The translations under genes and the position numbers were made by a program. Shown here one piece after another: positions 1-12,443 of a DNA stretch of 64,000 bases. This stretch comes from Melitaea cinxia (taxonomy: Eukaryota; Arthropoda; Insecta; Lepidoptera; Nymphalidae), in NCBI RefSeq assembly GCF_905220565.1, contig NC_059398.1, positions 6,657,177-6,721,176 of the forward strand, written 5' to 3'. Under the pieces are notes generated by a model. That model worked only from the letters and a program-made list of their open reading frames with translations. It was not told the origin of the DNA and did no database searches. Numbering within the stretch: position 1 is the stretch's first letter; the number at the start of each line of letters is the position of its first letter.

Positions 1-3000
1 AGTAACAACCACTTACGCTAAACACGCTTAGTCCTAAAATATATTAATATAAATATAAAAATACACCGACTGTGTTTCGATGCAGAAAATTACTTCGTGT
101 CTGGATTATGTTATACTTATAACTAAACTACTTTAATTTAGATAAGGGTAAGTTCTGACGCTGGTGTCGGTGATTGCACATTTGGATGCAAAATTTAACT
201 TGGATGGCGTCAGAGCGTGGCGCCCAGAAATGCGCTCCATCTTGTTCTGAATACAAACTTCGTGTTTAAAATGTTCTAAAGCAGCGAATACGACGAAATA
301 ATACAGAACTTTTTAAAAATCTGTACAAGAACATCTCGGGTTATTTGAAATCTCGATTGTCAACAAAAAAACAAACATAATACGGAAATCTAGATTCATT
401 ACAAATCAACTATGTCCTTACTTATCTAAATGTCAATGTTTAATGCGGTGCTTTTGTAAGTTACAGCGAATTTGTAGCCTAAGTCATAAGTAAGCAAGTA
501 AGTTGTAATTATTCTAAGTTTCAATAATACATTTGAAGCAAAAACATCTAAAAAAATATTATTTAGGCAGATTGACATAACAAATAGAAAAATTCACATA
601 TTTTAATACATAAGCACAGATTTGGATGTGTCACAAACTATTGTATAGAAATTGTTTTTTTTTTTGCTGTATAGTGTGTAATAACAAACGTTTTTGAGCC
701 ACATATGTATTTTTTTATCCTACCTTTTTACTATTCTGATACAAAACGTATCCATAGTTAGTATTTCATAATTAGGTATATTTTATTTAACTTTTATAAT
801 GATTGATCGATAATTTTTACAACAAATACCCTTTCAATCGAAATACTGCTATTGACCACAAATGCTCACAACTACATAAAACTGTTTTGTAATGACAATT
901 GCATACATGCAAATAGTTGTGTATAAGTACTATATGATTTGTACATCATTACTGTTAATATCCTCTCTATTTATTAACCTATCGACAAGTGCTAGTGTAT
1001 TGCTATCATTAACTACGGTATCTATTGTAGCAATCAAAACCATTTATCACCCAGCCCTTTTTGATCCCTGCATCATGATTCAACTCTCGAATGATAATAC
1101 ATTCCAATAACTTAGGTCTCGTCGGTAATATCTACGCGTAGGATGCGATTTGGTGTATTACTAATTAAATTTATATATATTAAATCTAATACCTTGGGTG
1201 GCGTGGGTGGTTATTTACGACCACCATAAAAAGGTACAAAGGACACCATCAAGATGCGGCCGTGCAATTAACTGCAACTGCAGATTTAGTGAGCGTGACT
1301 AATGTCTTTACTCATCATTTTTACGAGACTCTTAATATGTTCTCGAGATTATGACCACCCATCAGCTACCGAATTAAACGAATGACTTTATTGTTTTTTA
1401 CCAGAATACAGTTCAATTTTGACATTACTCTTGTACCTAACTTTATTCTTTTCATAAAATATTTTAAAATACATTTGTGATTTACGTTTTACCGGTCGTA
1501 ACCAGTAAAATACACAAAGTATCAGACCAACCGACGTATTCCAACAATAATAATAGTTCTCTCAGTTTCAAAACATTTGCAATGTATATTATACGACGTA
1601 TTTCATCGGTAAAACATTCAGCAATTTGTTCAAGAAAATGCAGTTGAATAGGAAAATACTAAAGAACATTTGAATAGTCTTCAATATCATGCACACTCTT
1701 ACGAGTGTATAAATGCTGAAACGTATAGAAAATATAAAACTATTATGCAAACAGTTCAACTTGATCCACACAATTGCAACTCGCCTTTATGTGAGAACTT
1801 CTGTAATGAAACATGAGGTACTTGAGACTTAAAATTACTTGTATGCTGTCTTCTTATTGTAACACTTATACTTAAGTCTTGTCGCTGTAAAATATTATAA
1901 ACGTTTATCTACTAATATTAAATTAGATTTGTTTGAACTTAAAAAATTAAAACTTTTAGAAAACTACAATATCTAGAAATGGCTAGTAGGCTGTAATTAG
2001 GCCTTGGCTGTAATACATTACACTGCAACGTGGTTGTACCACACGATCCTGTGTCCGTTTGGCTACTTGTAATAACTAATTTAGTCACTTGCTAATATAG
2101 TCTTAGTCATCGTCATCAGCACGTAGCCGGTCACCGCTGGTAAAACCCTTTTGGATGTTTAAAACTCGAGCCAAATATTTATGGCTTCCGGCGACCCTTT
2201 TAAAGTCGTCTATACCATCTGCCCATAGATTTACTGACACTGCGACCAAGCTAGATTTAGTGGCTTAAATTTACTAATAATGTGAAGAATATTCAAGTAA
2301 TGACAATGCGGGACAAAAATCTTAATAGGTCAGAGTAACCAGTAAAATTTCTAAAACTATTATATCCTCGTTTATCTATCTTCAGAAAAAGTACTAACCG
2401 GCTGGACAAGCCGCATGAGATGACTAATACAATGTGTTACTTTATGCAACATTGAAATCTTAGTTTTGCAATGTGATATAAATAAACGGATTGCTCTCAC
2501 TAAATCATCCCATCACATTGTTTATCTTGAGTCATACGTGTCGTAACGAAATAAATAATCAGCTTATATTTAATAGCGTAACCCATATTCATTTTGTAAC
2601 ATATAATGCAGTCGTGTCAAACATATACAGCCTGCTTTCTTATCGTTAACTGATGCCTTTTTAGCAAGTGATCTGACAATTGTTCAATTTAACAACGACA
2701 ACGTTCATATTTCACAATGAAATTAAAAGCATTGTCGCAACTTTTAGATATTGAGGTCACTTTGTATATATTTGGTGAGATGAATAATGTTATTAATTTT
2801 TATTTTATTGTGTTTAGTCTTTACCAACTCCTTTTGATGATTGATAAATTTAGGTTATTGTTCACTCACCTAAGGTTCACTTAATAATATGCAAATAGTA
2901 ATTTCTCTATCATATTGTAATTAGATTCTTTAGTTCTGTCATTGGTCTCACTTGCTTATTTTAATAGATTATTGTCTATCGGATTGGATAAGAAAGACCA

Positions 3001-3636
3001 AAAACGATTTCAGTATCACATATTGCGAATGCACCGATAAAACAGCGACGTGATTCTTTCTCTCTAACCCGATCTTTTCATCTTTCTATCGTCCTCTGCA
3101 TCGTAAGACGTAGTAACACATGGATTTTCATCTGGTGAAAATGTCCAAGAATTTCAAATTCTGAGCAAGTCGAGAAATCGTATTATTAAAGCACTCCCTC
3201 GTGGGTATAAGAAGGACATTCATAGCTACCGAAGCACTGTCCAGAGTAATATCATTGGATATTACTCTATCGATACCTCACTGACTCATTTTATTTTATA
3301 CCCTAACTTTACTCATACATACAGAACAAAAATGCATTTAGTTTCGTGGACTTAGTTTGAAGGATAATAAGAAAATGTCACTTGAAGTTAAGACATCTAG
3401 TCCTTGAATATCTCTAGGGCGCTGCATACGTAATGTAATGTTGGAAGAGTTGAGAGGATTTTCATTTAAGTTTTTTAATTTATTTAATGAAATTTGCACT
3501 CGGGTCTGAATATAAAAGATGACAGATGCTCATATTGAATTTAAACTACTTTATTATAAAATATTAACAATCCGAACTTATTAGTATATTTCGCATTAAA
3601 TTGTTACTGTTTATGAAAGTTTATTTGAAAAAAAAA
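1..3636. other. AT-rich non-coding sequence, no gene seen
   Basis: Only short chance ORFs occur, with no coding-like composition. A slightly GC-richer stretch at about 1190-1370, and another at about 3000-3130, look unique rather than repetitive, but I see no splice sites or motifs that would define a function. Confidence 0.6.
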
Positions 3637-3887
3637 CGAGTGTGCTTTAGACCACACGACTGAAATAAAACTTCTTTAGCAATATGCCTGAAAAATAGGC
3701 CTGCACTGTGTCTTAGATATACGAGACGTAACTGGCTATGAGAGAAAGAGAGAAAGAAAATTGTGCTCGCACCTCTCTCTCTTGCTCCGTTCGCCTCACC
3801 CGATAACACTTTTCGTAAGGCTCACATCAAGCATTCACCAGCTTACTCCCCAAGTCAAGCGTGCGTAAAGAAGTCTTACTTCAAAAC
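3637..3887 (+). mobile_element. MITE-like inverted-repeat element, family B copy 1
   Basis: The left end has an ACGAGTGTGCTTTAGACC-type leader followed by a GAAATAAAACTTCTTTAG arm. The right end carries the inverted arm GTAAAGAAGTCTTACTTC. Between them lies a pyrimidine-rich core with AGAGAAAGAGAG and CTCTCTCTCTTGC tracts. Similar copies occur at 4853-5030 (inverted), 38331-38512 and 57496-57741. No ORF for a transposase is present, so it would be non-autonomous. The superfamily is not identified, and target duplication was not resolved. Confidence 0.65.
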
Positions 3888-4221
3888 CTGGATGTAAATT
3901 ACAAAACCGTTATGTAAAATTTGTAACAGCAATATCGTATCATATATTATGTAAAATTATTATCACAAGAGTTACATCCCGTGGGAAAGATAACAGTTTG
4001 TTTCGAGTCACTCGAGGCCGGAACACACACGTTGGTTTCAATAATTCATAAAGTCCATACCATACGTCCGCTGTGCCAAACTCTCTAATTAAGGCAAACA
4101 ACGCAATCTACGTATTCCCACCTCGTACGGTTATCGAACTCACCTCATAGAACTACGCCTTATACCCATTCGCTATAACAAGGTCGTTAGTCCATCTGTG
4201 ACGCAATAAAATGTCGCTGCC

Positions 4222-4240
4222 TCGGCGGTGACCTCGCCGA
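4222..4240. promoter_or_regulatory. 6-bp perfect hairpin enclosing TGACCT
   Basis: TCGGCG and CGCCGA arms flank a 7-nt loop that contains TGACCT, a nuclear-receptor half-site on the opposite strand. It sits in a locally CpG-richer stretch (about 4000-4370) with no repeat signature. Function is unproven; it may be chance. Confidence 0.25.
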
Positions 4241-4852
4241 ATATATCACTGAACGCGCTAGGGTCGTGCCACTCGTAATTCTATTTCCGTATTTTCGACA
4301 GTTACTAATGTCAAAGAAACAATGCGTCGTCATTAGATTGCGTTGTTCCGAGTGTCATGGCGCGCCAAGCAGACTGATTTACTATATCTTTTCGTTTTAG
4401 TGTCCTTCAATCTACAAAGGTTTTTGGGATCGTTCTACCGTAACGTGATTAAGAATAGACGACTGACCAGTGATGTTACACCGCAAATTATACATTTGAG
4501 TTTTCCAAGAAAACGTTCTATAGAAATATTTCTGCATAAAAGCGGATCACAATACTATACCTTAGGTACTATTATAGGTATTCCAGCGTTTTATCAGAAA
4601 ATATTTGAGAAGAAAAGTCTTTATTCTTAAGTCTTAGCGTTGCAGGCGAAACGAGCTGGTACTCACATGTATTCTTTCGATTGCTCTCTATATTTTATTC
4701 TAACGCTATCGTAATGAGCTATGAAATTTTATCGCTGGTCGTAAAAGCACATCCTCTGTTTGGTCTAAAGGTTTGAGACGATGAAGCAAGAATGTCGATG
4801 TTACGATCAGTGGGGAACGCAACACTGCAAATTTAACTTTTTTAATTCTTTT

Positions 4853-5030
4853 TTGAAGTATAGCTTCTTTGCGCACGCTTAATTTGGGGAGTAAGCTGAT
4901 GATTGCGTGACGAGAGCGTTACGAAAAGTGTGATCAGACGAGACGAACAGAAGTTGTGAGGGAGACATAAGTTAGATGGAGCTAAAAAAGTTTTACTTTA
5001 GTCATGTGATCTAAAGCAACCTCGTTTTTA
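4853..5030 (-). mobile_element. MITE-like element, family B copy 2 (inverted)
   Basis: This is the reverse complement of the 3637-3887 element. It starts TTGAAGTATAGCTTCTTTGC and ends with TTTTACTTTAGTCATGTGAT and CTAAAGCAACCTCGTTTTT. The core is shorter and more diverged than in copy 1, lacking most of the CT-rich tract. Confidence 0.6.
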
Positions 5031-5714
5031 TTTAATAGAATAGTAATTATTACTTGCTTTTTATTAAGATAGTGATGATTATTTTGTTTTAAAATTTATT
5101 TTTAATGATACGGTTATACCATTGGTTATACGCGTTTTAATTTTTTTATACCAATTGCTTTTTTTATATTTCTCTCCCGTCACCATAAAAAATGATGTTT
5201 ATAATTCATATATATTTTGTTATATAGAATATATTATAATATAATTATATAATTAATAGAATATATTTATACACATGGCTTCTTTTCGTGATAATTATTA
5301 TTTACCCAACAAAAATAAATTTTATAAATAAATATAAATAACACAACCATGTTATTTCTTTCGCTAATTTCGCTCGTCTTTTTGTCTCTGATGTTTCTGG
5401 GAAGTAACCGTTGGTTAGTTCATTTATCTTTTCCATATTTTACTATTAGGTACCTATCTATCAATTTTTAAATTTACTCAACAGATTATTTAATGTTTGT
5501 CAGTTATAGGTTACTTTTCATCATTTGTGAGCAATTTCGTTTTATGTGACATAAGGTTCATAAAAAATTATTAATACAGATGTAATTTTAATTCAGTATT
5601 TTTATAAGGGTGTTATGTAGTTGTGTAGCTGTTATCTAATGTTTAAGTTACTTGTGACTGTTTCTAAATTCTTAAGTAAGTTACAAGCACGATGACGGTC
5701 GTTTGAGAATCAAT

Positions 5715-5875
5715 AGAAAGCTCGACATTGGGCCGGTATCGAAGTGGGTTGTTGCAGGCGAGGCGGCAAGTAGGTGAGCGTGTCGAGGTCGTGACGTCAC
5801 ACGCTTTCTCTGCGCCCGCGTTCATTGTGCAACAAGCGCTCGTGGTGCGTTTGTGCAGCGCTCATATTGCCGGAT
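5715..5875 (+). promoter_or_regulatory. CpG-rich block; candidate EcR-A upstream exon or promoter
   Basis: This roughly 150-bp island stands out from the AT-rich surroundings. It contains the CRE-type palindrome TGACGTCA and a consensus-like 5' splice site, AAGTAG|GTGAGC, with the intron starting at 5774. In the frame open across 5707-5773 the site is phase 1, which would be compatible with the acceptor at 9445/9446. No in-frame ATG lies in that short open stretch, so it would be untranslated leader. It lies 3.7 kb upstream of the EcR-A exon. No transcript evidence is available. Confidence 0.25.
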
Positions 5876-8399
5876 TAAATAAATTTGGAAAATATTATTT
5901 GACTTACATATCATTGCGGAAGCAATTTATTTTAAAATGAGATCAAAATCGTGAAATTTAAAAGTTAACAAAACTCATTAATGTTCAATTTTACTAAAAA
6001 TAACTATTTTAGTTACTGTAAGGTTAGTTTCAACATATGTTTCTTATGATAATCATCATCTTGAAAAATAGTCCTAATACTTTCTTTTTCTAACAATCAT
6101 AATCCCCAAGATATCACGAATGTAAGAGTTGATTGTTACATTCTACATTATATGCACATTTCCACACCATGTTCCCGACTTTTCTGTTATAATTTTTTTA
6201 TTACCATACATCACTTTTAATTGTATTTTTGTAGTTCTGTCATCAAAAACTAAATTTTTACTAACATTCTCCAGTGTCCAATGTATCTAATTTGTTCGGA
6301 CTATTATATACCTACTCGTAGTTTAGTTTAAACGTGAGCGGATTATTATTTTCTTTTTGTATAATTATATATACATATATTGTATTGAATTTAGATGTTG
6401 TTTGATTGTCATTGATATTTACTACATTATTTACAATTTTATACATTATTATTGAATACATAACAAATATATATTATTTAAAAACATATAGCTATATCGT
6501 TTGTCCGTATTGCACAAATTCATATATATGGCCCACTTTATATTTTATGTTTTGCCATAAAATATTTTAAGAAACGTAAGTTATAGTTGGTCATAAAACA
6601 ATGTAAACATGCATAACTGTAGCATACACATGCAAGTCGTTTACGTTTCTTTACAAGCAATAAAATATACTTGATCCATTTTAATTATAGAGTTAAATTA
6701 TTTTTGCTAATTATTACTAAAGATTTTTATTTTTTGGCAAATAGATAAAATCGTTAAGAGAACGAGTATGACGCATCTTTAATGCTTCATTCTTTGACTT
6801 TCAATATTAGACCTCTATCGATACTGCGATATTGAGATTAACATCACAACTAGTTAAAATAAGGAAAAAAATCAATAAATACATATTAATAATTACTACG
6901 TCGCTCAAAAAACGTCATCACCTTCATTTTGAAGGCAAAAAAATTAATAACTTCTAATATTATTAACACGCACATTTCACACTTTACCATATGTTGCTTT
7001 TGTACTCTACTACTTTCACTTGTATATTTTCGTACAAAAGTCAGTTTGTTTCGTATAAATGGCGATAATAAAACAATATTTTTATTAGCTTCTAATCAAG
7101 CTGTAGCATGTTAGGGTTGATATTAAAATAATAAAATAAGTAAATTTATACGATTATAGATTTAATTTTATATTTTAATATTTTATACAACTTAACATCT
7201 TTTGACCTCTGTTTGAGCAGTTGAGATTTAAAACGTATTTTTCGTTATCACGATCAACTGCAGACGTGTTAACTTCGTGACGAGAAGTTCGTTTAAGGTT
7301 ATTTTTATTAACAAAAAAAAAAAATAACTAAGGCTAGCAAATCCATGGAGTGAGTCACATGCAATAATTTTAGTTAAGACTAGGTGCACCATGCGATTTT
7401 ACTTACATTGTCATTTACGGATAATCGACGAAAATGTTTCGTAGCGTAATTCGTTCCTTATTATTCCTTTATTCCTTACTTTAGTTTTAGATAATAATAT
7501 TTAGGGCTTAGTTTCATGAGCGATTAAAATTAATTTAACATACAAACCAATGTAATTATATATATTCATAATATTAGAATAGATACACACATTGACAAGA
7601 TATCGACTAGTCTGTTTTAAAAATTATTATGATATCACTTCATATTTTTGATTTTTTAATAAAACTGGAGTGTCTGTTTGTAATATTGAAATAACCGCTT
7701 TTTACTAAATGCTTATAAATTTATACACGGTACATATATCAAAATAAGATTACTACAGTCGTGGGCACAGCTAGTATTAAAATAAAATTCCACATCATGA
7801 AATATTCTTTTACAATATTGTGTTTAAAAGATTTTTTATAAAATTGAGCATTTTTATACCTTATTCTCTTTAGCAAATAAAATATATTTTTATACTATAA
7901 TAATATGGCGAATAGTGACTACATGTTCAACATGATTCCTTAAATTGGCAAAACATACACTAAATGTTACGCTAAACTTGCCACAATATATCAGTAAAAA
8001 CTACATCTAAATTAGATAAGTCTTTTCTGAGATTAGCGCGTACAAACGCACAAACTCACACATTGTTTTGGGTGCTATGTTATTGATAAAGTTCCTAATA
8101 ATATTTTTTTCTCATATATCTTAAATGTACAGACAGCGACCCGTTACATTTTTATTATATGTATATATAAATACAAGTGTGTCGCAATTTCACTGTGTAT
8201 GCAAATTTTCTTTGTTTCTGCGTTAATTAGCATTGCTTTATAATTAATATAATTATGTCATTCACATTGACTCATTTCTTGTAGGTAATGTCTAATACTC
8301 GTATAATTATTTTCATTTATATGTATATCAAAATCTTCCGCAATGAAATATCTAAAAAGATTGATTGATAAAACATCTGGAACCATTTATTTCATTTGC
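5876..8399. other. AT-rich intergenic or intronic sequence
   Basis: Long A/T runs and TA-rich low-complexity sequence only. I see no ORF with coding character, no recognisable repeat family and no RNA gene. Confidence 0.6.
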
Positions 8400-8632
8400 A
8401 TTCCAAGGTATATAATATATACTAGCTGACCTGGAGAACTTCGTATCACCTTATTTTTTCCTGAAATATAATAATAACATAATATATCAAAATAAAATAT
8501 AGCCTATCTTTTAAGTTGGATCGAACTGCACATGGTGTGCGAATTTTATTATAATCGGTTAAGTGGTTTAGGAGTCCATTGAGGACAAACATTGTGACAC
8601 GAGATTTATATATATTAAAATATTCCAAGGTA
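8400..8632 (+). mobile_element. Retroposed family C element with 11-bp target duplication
   Basis: It opens ACTAGCTGACCTGGAGAACTT at 8421 and ends near GACACGAGATTTATATATAT. Perfect direct repeats ATTCCAAGGTA flank it at 8400-8410 and 8622-8632, as expected for target-primed insertion. Related copies are at about 11822-12057, 19950-20055 and 20235-20640. It has no ORF. The family is a common lepidopteran interspersed repeat type; I cannot assign a named class. Confidence 0.7.
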
Positions 8633-9445
8633 ATAATACAAATTATTCTTTAATTTCAAATCTGGCTACTTTTTATAAATTCCCAAAATAGTAATTAGAT
8701 TTGGAAAAGTAAATTAATTATAGTTCGAAATCAGAATTAAATGGCGAATATAAAGTATTTGAAAATATATTTTTTATGTATTTTTAAAATTGAATCACAA
8801 CTCAACACTTGCCCACCAATACTCTCATTCAATTCATATTCTTTTTAAACACTAGATTCTGGTTCTAAATTTGCTGCAAGGTAAAGTTTAATTAAGTCGA
8901 GTACGTGGTCACAGCGTCCTTCGTCGTCTTATCTTCTAATCAAGCCTTGATTTTCTTGGGTTTTTAGGTTTAAACGAAATTGAACGTCGTTCGTATTTAT
9001 AAGAAAGTTCTGTTGTGATATGCTTGTAATAAAGTTATTATTGGCCAAAAATATTTGCAAGTGCATACAGTTACATAAGAATGAATTTTTTTTTCTGAAA
9101 AAAATTTAGACGACATATTTACTTGTTGAAAGACAAACATTACATAGATCTATTTTATCAGAAATAATGTTTTAAGTGAATATTATGCCTGAAAAGGTTT
9201 CCACTTATTTAATATAAAAGATAAAAATTTGTTAAAGAAAAATTAACGCAATTTTTGATTTCAATAAGTCGACGCCATGATATATTGATGATACTCATGA
9301 AGTGATACCCTACTAGTTTATATTAAACAAACTTATTACCTCTATATATTGTAAAGAGGTTTGACATAGCATTAGTAAAACTACTGCTACTCTCACTAGG
9401 TACTTGTTTTTATATGTTTTTATATGAGTCCTGTCTTTGTTGCAG

Positions 9446-9712
9446 AAGTGTGGAGTGCGGGCGGCGGGGGCGGCGCGACAGCATGCGGTAGCAGCGGCAT
9501 GGACCTAAAACACGAGGTGGCATACCGGGGTATCCCGAGTCAGGTGAAAGCGGAGCCGGGGGTCAGTCACAACGGTCACCTAAACGGACAAGTCCGCGAC
9601 TGGATGGCGGGGGGCGGCTCTCCGTCCCCGGCGACGCAGCCGCAACCAAACGGCTACTCGTCCCCGCTGTCTTCGGGTAGCTACGGGCCTTACAGTCCTA
9701 ATGGAAAAATAG
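9446..9712 (+). CDS. EcR: Ecdysone receptor, isoform A-specific N-terminal exon (partial gene)
   Basis: EcR is the nuclear receptor that, with ultraspiracle (USP), binds 20-hydroxyecdysone and controls moulting genes. This exon encodes the A/B (transactivation) domain of isoform A. The likely start is the ATG at 9499, giving MDLKHEVAYRG and 71 codons; the exon also stays open upstream to the acceptor TTTGTTGCAG at 9436-9445. Residues 16-19 (VKAE) fit the SUMO consensus seen in EcR-A proteins. RDWM, a SPSP tract and the end SYGPYSPNGKI match the A-isoform region that precedes the common GREELSP exon. The donor G|GTAAGA at 9713 is phase 1, as that junction requires. GC content is far above the flanks. 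No DNA-binding or ligand-binding exon was found in the window. Confidence 0.9.
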
Positions 9713-10040
9713 GTAAGAACATTTCACAAATAGCTTCTTAGTCGTATATATATATTATAGGACTCATTAATACAATGGTTGCCGCAACTGGCTAATACAA
9801 CAGCATGTCCCAAGTGGGATTCCCGCTCAAAAGATATTTGCAATAGTCAGGTTGCTAAACTCTCATCGAGTACCACTCTCACTGAGTGTGATAGGTTTAT
9901 TATTATAAGATATAAACTATAGATAAAAAGATTGGAAACTGTTTTGTGTTAAGGTGTGTAGTCACGCCTATTATATCGTGACTACTAAAGTCACAGAGAA
10001 TCAGATCTCAGGTATCGCTTAGTAGCCTTTATCTATTCTA
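9713..10040 (+). other. Start of the intron downstream of the EcR-A exon
   Basis: It begins with a strong donor, GTAAGA. The sequence is AT-rich. At 9959-9984 there is an 8-bp perfect inverted repeat (TAGTCACG / CGTGACTA, 10-nt loop). No other feature is visible. Confidence 0.6.
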
Positions 10041-10041
10041 T

Positions 10042-10505
10042 ATATTAATACGTGAAACAAACGTTTGACGACGCGTTGGCGCAGCGGTCACTGTACTGAC
10101 TGTTGCGCTGGCGGTCGCGTGTTCGATCCCCGCTCACGACAGATAATTGTATTGGCCATATAGATGTTTGTCGCGGTCTGGGCGTTTGTGCTTATGTATT
10201 GTGTGTGTTTCCGAACCCCCGACACAGGAGAATTCCTACTGGGGGCTGTTGAGTGGGAAGCGTTTGTTTATTTATTTTAAAACTTGTACCTCTTTTTACG
10301 AAAATTGCGCAGACGAAGGAGTATGAAATTTCGTACACTGATAGTTTTTTTTTTTTAAATTGTGCATATAAATATATTAAATAAATAAAATAAAAAAACA
10401 TTACACACACCGTGTATTTGACACTCACACGCATATCTATACTCTTTTGTTGATTGTCAAAGCCTATTGAAATCAAAATTGAAAAATTAAAAATGTGTTT
10501 ATATT
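10042..10505 (+). mobile_element. Family D repeat, split by a nested SINE
   Basis: The left piece has TATTAATACGTGAAACAAA. The sequence resumes at about 10279 with AACTTGTACCTCTTTTTACG, then ACGAAAATTGCGCAGACGAA, and later CATTACACACACCG and TTTTGTTGATTGTCAAAG. The same blocks occur uninterrupted at about 49905-50000 and in part at 23325-23590. The family is unnamed, and no intact ORF remains. Confidence 0.55.
10066..10278 (+). mobile_element. tRNA-derived SINE, nested in family D
   Basis: The RNA polymerase III A box TGGCGCAGCGG (10077-10087) and a B-box core GTTCGATCC (10121-10129) are spaced as in a tRNA gene. The body continues through GTATTGGCCATATAGATG and CTGGGGGCTGTTGAGTGGG. The 3' boundary is judged from where family D resumes. 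A diverged relative lies at 49251-49450. Without a folded tRNA body this is a SINE head, not a tRNA gene. Confidence 0.75.
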
Positions 10506-11819
10506 TATTAAGTAAGTTATAAAGATAAGAATAGCAACACACTCTTATATATAAAACGAGTACGTAATTTCATTCTTATGACACTGAATAGTAATAAAAA
10601 AATCTTTAGTAATTATATCTGTTACCTAAACTATGATGTTTCGTAAATATTAATACAATTTTGTAATTTCGTTTAAACTTTTGTTTCAAAGTAATTAACA
10701 GAACTCCGAAATAAAAAGTAATTTTCAGAAACAAAAACCAAATATTAAAAACTTTTTCTTAATTTATAAGTCCTTCGTTTCTTTGACGCTTTTAAAAACG
10801 GCATTGCTTGATTTTCACACAATTCAACGACACGTTTTTTGTTATTTCGACGAGTTTACTTTACTTTATTCATCACAGAAATTTTTGATTTCACTCGGAA
10901 CGCTTTGATATACAATAAATGTATATGTATGATGTATGCCAGTTAATTTATAAAATGTCATTAAGATAAATTAAATGACCTGCGGTCAATGTTAAGTTAT
11001 GTTATTTTTATTTTATTTTAAGTATTTTTTTAACAGATTGACATTAAATAATGGTCTGATAAAGTTACATGTTTTAATAAAACAAAAGGGCATTGAACTC
11101 CGTTTAAAATTCATTACGACGTTAGCACGCAAACTGTCGCTTAAAAATACATATAAATATAATATTTATGTGTACAATTTTTCTGAAATATGTCCTCAGT
11201 AATATTATATTATTAGCCGTAAAACTCGAAACGGGTGAAACCGCAATAAACTTAATAATACTGATTGCTTTTTGTCACAATTTTTATTGAATATAGGCAA
11301 TAAAGCGTATCTCTCAACTAGCACCTACAATTGTAGCGTTTTTTATCAAACTGAATTCTATATATATATGATTAATTTTCAGTTTGTAGATTTCATATAA
11401 AAATAATTTTCCCTTTGGAATTTTGTGTCGTTAAAAGTTTGAAATTCTAGAGACTATAAAATTATTTACTGTTGTACAAATAGTGGAGACATAAAATACA
11501 AATAGGTATGTACTTAAAAGCAACAGTTTGTATTAAATACAAAAACTGAATATCAAGCATTCAATCTAAAACACATCTAGAGATGCATGTTAATTTGGAA
11601 ATAAAAATGTGATGCTGGTTACAGAAGGTGCCAAAAATGATGACATGAGTGCTTCTTTACAAACAAACTGATCATTTAATATTTTATATAAACAAGAATG
11701 AACCGCCAAAATGTATGAACGCGTATAACTTCCAAACAATTACATCAAATAGACAATTCTTGGTTCTATGTTAATTATTAGTAGGAATAGGTTCATAGAA
11801 AATAAATCCAAAAAAATTT

Positions 11820-12057
11820 ATATCTTATATATAAACTTCTCGTGTCAAAATGTTAGTTACAATATTCCTCCGAAACGGCTGGACAGATTTTTATGAAATT
11901 TTGTGTGCATATCGGGTAGGTCTGAGAATCGGCCAACATCTATTTTTCATACACCTTAGTTATAGGGGGGGATTAAGGGGGTTAATAATATATATGGGGG
12001 GGTCAGCTAGTATTTACATAAAAATATGGCGGCACAAAATTCACTAGGTCAGCTAGT
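11820..12057 (-). mobile_element. Family C retroposed repeat, inverted, with a partial second copy
   Basis: Read on the minus strand, it carries the GGTCAGCTAGT end (ACTAGCTGACC in sense), a poly-C stretch, the AGATGTTGGCCGATTCTCAG block and the TGACACGAGAAG end. These match 20436-20640. A second ACTAGCTGACCTAGTGAATT piece at 12015-12057 abuts it, so two insertions or a duplication are present. Confidence 0.6.
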
Positions 12058-12067
12058 TTTAAACAAA

Positions 12068-12443
12068 TATTACTAAGACATCAAATGACGCCGCGTTGGC
12101 GTAACGGTTACAGCCATGGATTGTATCTATTGCGCTGGTGGTTGCGGGTTCGATCCTCGCACATTCCAAACATTTGTATTGGCCATACAGGTGTTTGCCG
12201 TGGTCTGGGTGTTTGTTCAATCCTTGTGGGTCTCCCCACCGTGCCTCGGAGAGCACGTTAAGCCGTCGGTCCCGGTTGTTATCATGTACACCTGACAGCG
12301 ATCATTACTCATAGTATGGAACATATCCGCCAACCCGCATTGGAGCAGCGTGGTGGATTAAGCTCTGATCTTCTCCTACATGGGGAAAGAGGCCTATGCC
12401 CAGTAGTGGGATATTACAGGCTGAAGCGGTATTACTAAGACAT
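12068..12443 (+). mobile_element. Full-length tRNA-derived SINE with 14-bp target duplication
   Basis: The body spans 12082-12429 (348 bp). The A box is TGGCGTAACGG (12097-12107) and the B box GGTTCGATCC (12147-12156). The long tRNA-unrelated body includes GTTTGCCGTGGTCTGGGTG and ATGGGGAAAGAGGCCTATGC and ends ATTACAGGCTGAAGCGG. Perfect duplications TATTACTAAGACAT lie at 12068-12081 and 12430-12443. Reverse copies are at 19556-19897 and, split, at 30378-30507 and 34779-34906. A partner LINE is not identified. Confidence 0.85.

Noticed and set aside
10120..10130. tRNA-like B box GTTCGATCC (also at 12147, 19830 and 34897)
   Set aside because: Each lies in a SINE with repeat body and, in some cases, target duplications; no cloverleaf with an acceptor stem forms, so no tRNA gene is called.
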